Assembly (NCBI RefSeq): GCF_023715155.1
Contig: NZ_JAMBNQ010000014.1
Location: 1 to 64,000 of the forward strand
From: Neobacillus mesonae
GTDB lineage: Bacteria > Bacillota > Bacilli > Bacillales > Cytobacillaceae
Length of the DNA: 64,000 bases
Direction: 5' to 3'
Of this stretch, positions 59,594 through 64,000 are shown in pieces. The notes under the pieces were generated by a model, which was not told the DNA's origin, searched no databases, and was given only the letters and a program-made list of their open reading frames with translations. How positions within the stretch are numbered: position 1 is the stretch's first letter; every line of letters begins with the position of its first letter. The position numbers and the translations under genes are program-made.

Positions 59594-60474
59594 TTTTCAT
59601 TCAGCGGCATTCCAAAAATTTTAGCCTCAAGCCGTCGTCCTGTTGGAGTTGCCGCCAACCCTCCCTGTGCTGTTTCTCTTAATGCAGATGGCATGGCCTG
59701 CCCGATTCTATACATAGCATCAATCACTTCATCACATGGAATACGGCTGGTAATTCCAGCCAATGCCATATCAGCCGCAACCATCGCATTAGCTGCTCCC
59801 ATAGCATTTCGCTTAACACAAGGCACCTCTACAAGGCCCGCTACAGGATCGCATACTAAACCAAGCATATTCTTTAAGGTAATTGCCATTGCTTCGGCAC
59901 ATTGCTGAGGTGTACCTCCAGCCATTTCAACTATTGCTGCCGCAGCCATTCCGGCAGCAGAACCGACCTCTGCCTGACATCCTCCGGCAGCACCTGAAAT
60001 GGAAGCATTATTGGCTACTACAAAGCCGAAAGCACCTGCTGTAAAAAGAAATGAAATCATTTGTTCCCTTGTAGGGTTTAATTTTTTCTGAACCGCAAAC
60101 AATGTTCCCGGAACAACTCCCGCAGAACCTGCTGTCGGTGTTGCACAAATTGTTCCCATTGCGGCATTTACTTCATTTGTTGCAACTGCCTTACTTACGG
60201 CATCAAGAATGGTTTCACCTGATAAAAAATTTCCTTTTTCAATATATTTCTGCATCAGAACCGCATCCCCGCCAGTTAATCCGGAATGAGATTTAACCCC
60301 ATTAATTCCCCGCTCAACGGCTTTCTCCATGACAGTAAGGTTCCTATCCATTAAACCCAAAATTTCCTCTTTTGTACGGCCGCTTACCATTACTTCCTGT
60401 TCAATCATAATTTCGGAAATCTTTTTATTTTGACTGACTGCAAGTTCTACTAATTCAGCTACATTACGGAACAC
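59590..60474 (-). CDS. sdaAA: L-serine dehydratase, alpha subunit
   Basis: SdaAA is the iron-sulfur subunit of the two-part L-serine dehydratase that turns serine into pyruvate and ammonia. The 294-residue protein has the cluster-binding cysteines in CATPTAGSAGVVPG, GGCQAEVGSAAGMAAAAIVEMAGGTPQQCAEA and CDPVAGLVEVPCVKRNA. Translation begins with GTG (60472-60474) behind GGGGGG. It lies 29 bases after sdaAB and overlaps recG by 4 bases. Confidence 0.97.
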   Translation of the reverse strand: MFRNVAELVELAVSQNKKISEIMIEQEVMVSGRTKEEILGLMDRNLTVMEKAVERGINGVKSHSGLTGGDAVLMQKYIEKGNFLSGETILDAVSKAVATNEVNAAMGTICATPTAGSAGVVPGTLFAVQKKLNPTREQMISFLFTAGAFGFVVANNASISGAAGGCQAEVGSAAGMAAAAIVEMAGGTPQQCAEAMAITLKNMLGLVCDPVAGLVEVPCVKRNAMGAANAMVAADMALAGITSRIPCDEVIDAMYRIGQAMPSALRETAQGGLAATPTGRRLEAKIFGMPLNEK

Positions 60475-60503
60475 AATATTCCCCCCTAATTCCCTGATTG
60501 ACT

Positions 60504-61166
60504 TTAGTCGGCTATCTTAGTTGCTTTTAGAATATTAGGCAGCTGTTCAAGTTCTTCAATCAGCTGATTATTAATATTCTGATCTACTTCGATTGTCATT
60601 AGGGCCAATTTCCCGACTTCCTTGCGGGAAACTTCCATATGACCAATATTAATTTCATATTTGGCAAGCGTATTGGCAACATTTGCAATGGTGCCGAAAC
60701 GATCATTATGCATGACGAGTAATGCTGGGTGATTCCCAGAAAGCTTTAATTCAAATCCATTTAATTCAGTAATTTCAATTTTACCGCCGCCGATTGATAT
60801 GCCGACCAATTCTAATTCCCCATCATGGTCGCCAATGATCACTCTGGCTGTATTTGGGTGGTCTGTTACGGCATCTTCTTCAATAAAAGTAATTTTCATG
60901 CCGCGCTCATTTGCAATATCAATAGCATGAATGATTCTTTGATCATCGGTATCAAAATCAAGTAAGCCGCCAATAACAGCTACATCTGTACCATGTCCTT
61001 TGTAGGTTTGGGCAAATGAGCCATATAATGAAATATTGGCCCATTTAGGCTCCCTGCCAAAAAGACTTCTAGCAACACGCCCAATTCTTGCAGCGCCTGC
61101 AGTATGTGAACTTGAAGGTCCAATCATAACCGGACCAATAATGTCAAATACGCTTCTATATTTCAT
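60504..61166 (-). CDS. sdaAB: L-serine dehydratase, beta subunit
   Basis: SdaAB is the regulatory partner subunit of serine dehydratase. The 220-residue protein has the catalytic-partner motif GPSSSHTAGAARIGRVAR (15-32) and a C-terminal ACT domain (about 148-220, LLVMHNDRFGTIANVANTLAKYEINIGHMEVSRK). The ATG at 61164-61166 follows GGAGAGG; the longer frame is not supported. Confidence 0.97.
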   Translation of the reverse strand: MKYRSVFDIIGPVMIGPSSSHTAGAARIGRVARSLFGREPKWANISLYGSFAQTYKGHGTDVAVIGGLLDFDTDDQRIIHAIDIANERGMKITFIEEDAVTDHPNTARVIIGDHDGELELVGISIGGGKIEITELNGFELKLSGNHPALLVMHNDRFGTIANVANTLAKYEINIGHMEVSRKEVGKLALMTIEVDQNINNQLIEELEQLPNILKATKIAD

Positions 61167-61239
61167 ATGGTTTCTCCTCTCCGTTTTAAATAGATTTTTT
61201 ACCATCTCTATTCATTTACTAAAAATAAGCTAATACATA

Positions 61240-61440
61240 TGATAAAAAAGCCAAAGCATTTTGACCAACTCGGACAAGTAATTATTCTTCGCACTGAAAG
61301 CTGTCCTTTAACCTTTTAGGGCCGAAGATTATTACACCTCGAGCTGTTCAAAGCTATCGCTTTCGCAATACTTGAAGCATTTTTTTCGAGGATGAAAGCT
61401 GGCTGGGCGCTGTGCTGGTCATGTTTCAAGATTTAGGATT
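61240..61440. repeat. Dispersed GC-rich intergenic repeat, copy R8 (diverged)
   Basis: It contains CTCGGACAAGTAATTATTCTTCG, CTGTCCTTTAACC and ACCTCGAGCTGTTCAAAGC, in the same order as blocks of R6, and ends in GCTGGGCGCTGTG. The terminal GAAAAGCG signature is degraded. It fills most of the 347-base gap between sdaAB and fakA; the rest is the fakA terminator. Confidence 0.5.
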
Positions 61441-61459
61441 TTATTCTTTCTTTACTTTT

Positions 61460-61505
61460 AAAAATAGAGGATGGACCTCTTCTGCGAGACCCATCCTCTA
61501 TTTTA
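61460..61505 (-). terminator. Terminator of yloU-fakA
   Basis: AAATAGAGGATGG and CCATCCTCTATTT form a 13-bp stem with a further GTCTC-GAGGT inner pairing, followed by TTTAAAAG on the minus strand. It directly follows the fakA stop. Confidence 0.9.
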
Positions 61506-61513
61506 AACGTTAC

Positions 61514-63205
61514 TTATTCAATTGAAAAGATGTAAGAATATAGCGGCTGCTGGCCATTATGGATTTCAATCTCAACATCGGAAAAGTTTTCCTCTACATA
61601 CTCTGTCAGCTGATTGAGTTCTGTTTCAGTAATATCCTCTCCATATATGATGGTGAGTATTTCTGAATCCTCATCGAGCATATGTGAAAGTAAATCCTTT
61701 ACGGCTGCTTCTTTATCTTTATTTTTTACGACAATTTTACCCTCTGCAATTCCCATGAAATCATCTTTCTCAATATCCAAACCATCGATTTGAGTATCGC
61801 GGACAGCATACGTAATTTGTCCTGTCTTAACATGGTTTAATGCTGCTTCCATAGCTTCTTCATTTGTCTTTGCATCAGCAGAAGGATTAAAGGCAAGCAG
61901 TGCAGATAAACCTTGTGGAACGGTTTTCGATGGTATTACATAAATTTCATCTTCAGACACTTGTACTGCCTGCTCAGCAGCCATGATGATGTTTTTGTTA
62001 TTCGGCAAAATAAATACCTTTTTAGCATTTACCTTCTCTACGGCCTTGACAATATCCTCGGTACTTGGATTCATTGTTTGACCGCCTTCTATCACTTCAT
62101 GGGCACCGATGCTCTTGAATAATTCCGCAATACCTGCTCCCATTGAAACAGTAACTATTCCGTATTCTTGTTTTTCTTTAGGACCTTCAGGCTGTTCAGG
62201 CTGTTTAGAAACTGAGTTATTTTTCGTTTCCCCTACAATATTAGAATGCTGCTGGCGCATATTTTCAATCTTCATATTAATTAAACTGCCATAGCGCTGG
62301 CCATATGATAAAACTTCTCCAGGCTGTTCAGAGTGAACGTGAACCTTAACGAGTTCGTCATCAGCAATAACCAGCAGGGAATCCCCCATTTTACTAAGAT
62401 CATTACGGAATACTTCCTCTTGAAAAGGGTGTTTAGCTGTTTTATCCGCTTCGAATTTCACCATAAATTCTGTACAGTAGCCAAATACGATATCTTCCGT
62501 ATTGATATGAGATTGCACACTTTTATGATGTTCGGCACTCACTAATTCATCCATTGATGGAAGAACACTTACTGTATCGGAAAGCTTTTCACCCTTTAAT
62601 TCAGCAAGAAATCCTTCGTAGACACATACCAGACCTTGTCCGCCGCTGTCAACAACGCCAACTTCTTTTAATACCGGCAGAAGCTCAGGTGTCCTTTTTA
62701 AAGATGCTTTCGCTTCCTTTAAAACTTCTTCCATTAAAACAATAATATCGTCCGTTTTCTCGGCAGTCTGAATCCCTTTTTTAGCCGCATCTTTTGCTAC
62801 TGTTAAAATGGTCCCTTCCACTGGCTTCATAACAGCTTTATAAGCTGTTTCCACCCCGGCCTCTAAGGCATGGGCAAAGTCGTTTACAGAAATAACGGCT
62901 TTATTTTCAATGTCTTTTGAAAATCCTCGAAAAAGCTGAGATAGAATAACTCCAGAATTCCCTCGTGCTCCCATAAGCAATCCTTTTGATAAGGCTGCTC
63001 CAACCTTGCCGATGTGTTCTTGGATATTATTCTTTACTTCCTTTGCCCCGGAGGTCATGGACAAATTCATATTGGTTCCTGTATCACCATCCGGTACGGG
63101 GAAAACGTTTAATGCGTCGACCATTTTTGCATTTGCTGCTAGATGATTCGCACCATAAATGATCATCTCAGCAAAACGTTTTCCATCTAAAGCTGTAATT
63201 GACAC
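61514..63205 (-). CDS. fakA: Fatty acid kinase subunit FakA (YloV)
   Basis: FakA phosphorylates fatty acids that are presented by DegV-family FakB proteins, feeding exogenous fatty acids to PlsY/PlsX. The 563-residue protein has an N-terminal DhaL-type kinase domain (1-200) with VFPVPDGDTGTNMNLSM and GARGNSGVILSQLFRGF, a middle domain, and a C-terminal DegV-like part. Translation starts with GTG (63203-63205) behind AGGAGG. It is 15 bases from yloU, as in B. subtilis. Confidence 0.93.
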   Translation of the reverse strand: MSITALDGKRFAEMIIYGANHLAANAKMVDALNVFPVPDGDTGTNMNLSMTSGAKEVKNNIQEHIGKVGAALSKGLLMGARGNSGVILSQLFRGFSKDIENKAVISVNDFAHALEAGVETAYKAVMKPVEGTILTVAKDAAKKGIQTAEKTDDIIVLMEEVLKEAKASLKRTPELLPVLKEVGVVDSGGQGLVCVYEGFLAELKGEKLSDTVSVLPSMDELVSAEHHKSVQSHINTEDIVFGYCTEFMVKFEADKTAKHPFQEEVFRNDLSKMGDSLLVIADDELVKVHVHSEQPGEVLSYGQRYGSLINMKIENMRQQHSNIVGETKNNSVSKQPEQPEGPKEKQEYGIVTVSMGAGIAELFKSIGAHEVIEGGQTMNPSTEDIVKAVEKVNAKKVFILPNNKNIIMAAEQAVQVSEDEIYVIPSKTVPQGLSALLAFNPSADAKTNEEAMEAALNHVKTGQITYAVRDTQIDGLDIEKDDFMGIAEGKIVVKNKDKEAAVKDLLSHMLDEDSEILTIIYGEDITETELNQLTEYVEENFSDVEIEIHNGQQPLYSYIFSIE

Positions 63206-63220
63206 AAATTTTCCTCCTCA

Positions 63221-63583
63221 CTAGGGTAGAGTTACTCGAACTCCCTGAACGTAAATATTTACCGAACTTGCGGCAAGCCCAACTGTCTTGTCAAGGATAT
63301 ATTTAACTTGTGATTGCACGTTATGAGCAATTTCAGAAATTTTCGTTCCATAGCTTACAATAATGTACATATCAATATGTAATTCCTCATTTTCCTGGCG
63401 GACAATTACACCGCGGGTAAAGTTTTCTTTACGCAGTATTTCAGTTAAACCATCTTTTATTTGATTTTTAGAAGCCATGCCGACGATTCCATAGCATTCA
63501 ATTGCCGCTCCTCCAGCAATGGTAGCGATTACTTCATTTGAAATATCAATTTGTCCGAACTTGGTTTGTAATTCGATGGACAT
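63221..63583 (-). CDS. yloU: Asp23/Gls24 family protein YloU
   Basis: A 120-residue Asp23/Gls24 family envelope-stress-type protein; such proteins are often membrane associated through partners. The sequence shows GQIDISNEVIATIAGGAAIECYGIVGMASKN and LHIDMYIIVSYGTKISEIAHNVQSQVKYIL. It is paired with fakA in most Firmicutes. The function in this pairing is not defined. Confidence 0.94.
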   Translation of the reverse strand: MSIELQTKFGQIDISNEVIATIAGGAAIECYGIVGMASKNQIKDGLTEILRKENFTRGVIVRQENEELHIDMYIIVSYGTKISEIAHNVQSQVKYILDKTVGLAASSVNIYVQGVRVTLP

Positions 63584-63629
63584 GAATCGTTCCCCCTTTG
63601 GATTATTGATCCTTGGCTACAGTAATTTT

Positions 63630-63658
63630 ACTATAGTGACAGCAATATGGAAAGTCAT
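63630..63658 (-). promoter_or_regulatory. Promoter of yloU-fakA
   Basis: ATGACT (63653-63658), 17 bases and TATAGT (63630-63635) on the minus strand. It lies about 50 bases upstream of the yloU start. Confidence 0.55.
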
Positions 63659-63775
63659 ACCTTTCCAAAGTATATATTTTAACATTAAGAGTTGTCCAGC
63701 ACCACAAGATTTATGATCAGCATTCCTTGGAACTAAGAAAAACAGCTGTGATTTATCATTGCAGGAACAAGCCAT

Positions 63776-63930
63776 GCTTTTTCGGAAGGCGCTTCCGCTT
63801 TTCTTCTTGTTCAGCTTCTGTGCCCAGCCCCTCAAGGTCAATTTACCTTCATCCCTAAAAGTTAAAAAGCAACTTTCAGGGATGAAGTACATTTGCTTGT
63901 CGGGGCTGACCAAGGCGCTTCCGCTTTTTT
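63776..63930. repeat. Dispersed GC-rich intergenic repeat, copy R9 (two outer copies of AAGGCGCTTCCGCTTTT)
   Basis: AAGGCGCTTCCGCTTTT occurs twice, at 63787-63803 and 63912-63928, framing a structure in which CAGCCCC pairs with GGGGCTG and CTTCATCCCT pairs with AGGGATGAAG around an AACTTT stem. This is the classic form of the family: read on the minus strand it is GCGGAAGCGCCTTGGTCAGC and onwards. The 417-base stretch up to the window end shows no gene; rpmB, expected here, is not visible. Confidence 0.75.
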
Positions 63931-64000
63931 GTTGTCAAGGTTTTTTTCTTGAAAGGTTTTGATACAAGTATTGCATTCATAATCGTTGTGTGTTAAATTA

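Noticed and set aside
63617..63913. Minus-strand frame of 98 codons upstream of yloU
   Set aside because: It covers repeat R9 and the yloU promoter, lacks a ribosome site and resembles no family I know; it is not rpmB or spoVM.

Overview
This 64-kb window is a core chromosomal segment of a low-GC, endospore-forming Gram-positive bacterium of the family Bacillaceae. Two things support this: the dipicolinate synthase genes (spoVFA/spoVFB), and a gene order that runs almost exactly as the rpmB-to-dapA segment of Bacillus subtilis read backwards. Protein sequences are close to, but distinct from, B. subtilis. The dispersed intergenic repeats resemble those I remember from genera such as Neobacillus, Cytobacillus, Mesobacillus and Priestia; I cannot name the genus from the window alone. 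All 59 protein genes I support lie on the minus strand, so transcription runs from high to low coordinates. I see no tRNA, rRNA or CRISPR.

In the direction of transcription, 63.6-57.5 kb holds yloU-fakA (fatty acid kinase), sdaAB-sdaAA (serine dehydratase) and recG. Next come the FapR lipid-synthesis operon fapR-plsX-fabD-fabG with acpP, then rnc, smc and ftsY-ylxM-ffh (signal recognition particle). The rpsP-khpA-ylqD-rimM-trmD-rplS translation block and lepB-rbgA-rnhB follow. Then come sucC-sucD, dprA, topA, hslV-hslU-codY, rpsB-tsf, pyrH-frr and the envelope/isoprenoid genes uppS-cdsA-dxr-rseP. After polC lies the rimP-nusA-rnpM-ylxQ-infB-ylxP-rbfA operon, with truB and ribF, rpsO and pnp. 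The left end carries ylxY-mlpA-ymxH, the spore dipicolinate genes and asd-dapG-dapA.

The accessory interest lies in the joints. Compared with B. subtilis, four blocks are absent: the fla/che flagellar region between codY and rpsB, ylqG-ylqH between rnhB and sucC, trmFO-xerC between topA and hslV, and proS between rseP and polC. Two of these breaks involve flagellum-related genes. Three copies of a structured intergenic element with covarying hairpins (about 155-270 bp) follow rseP, frr and dprA. A separate family of GC-rich elements with a GCG-N-AAGCGCC signature fills at least seven other gaps. At the left edge the 5' end of a group II intron begins exactly behind the terminator hairpin of dapA, the typical target of group IIC introns.

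Regulatory sites supported by sequence include a FapR operator on the fapR promoter, a promoter followed by an intrinsic terminator in the rimP-nusA leader (suggesting attenuation), ribosomal-protein leaders before rpsO and rplS, several sigma-A promoters, a possible sigma-K promoter before spoVFA, and about 20 intrinsic terminators.
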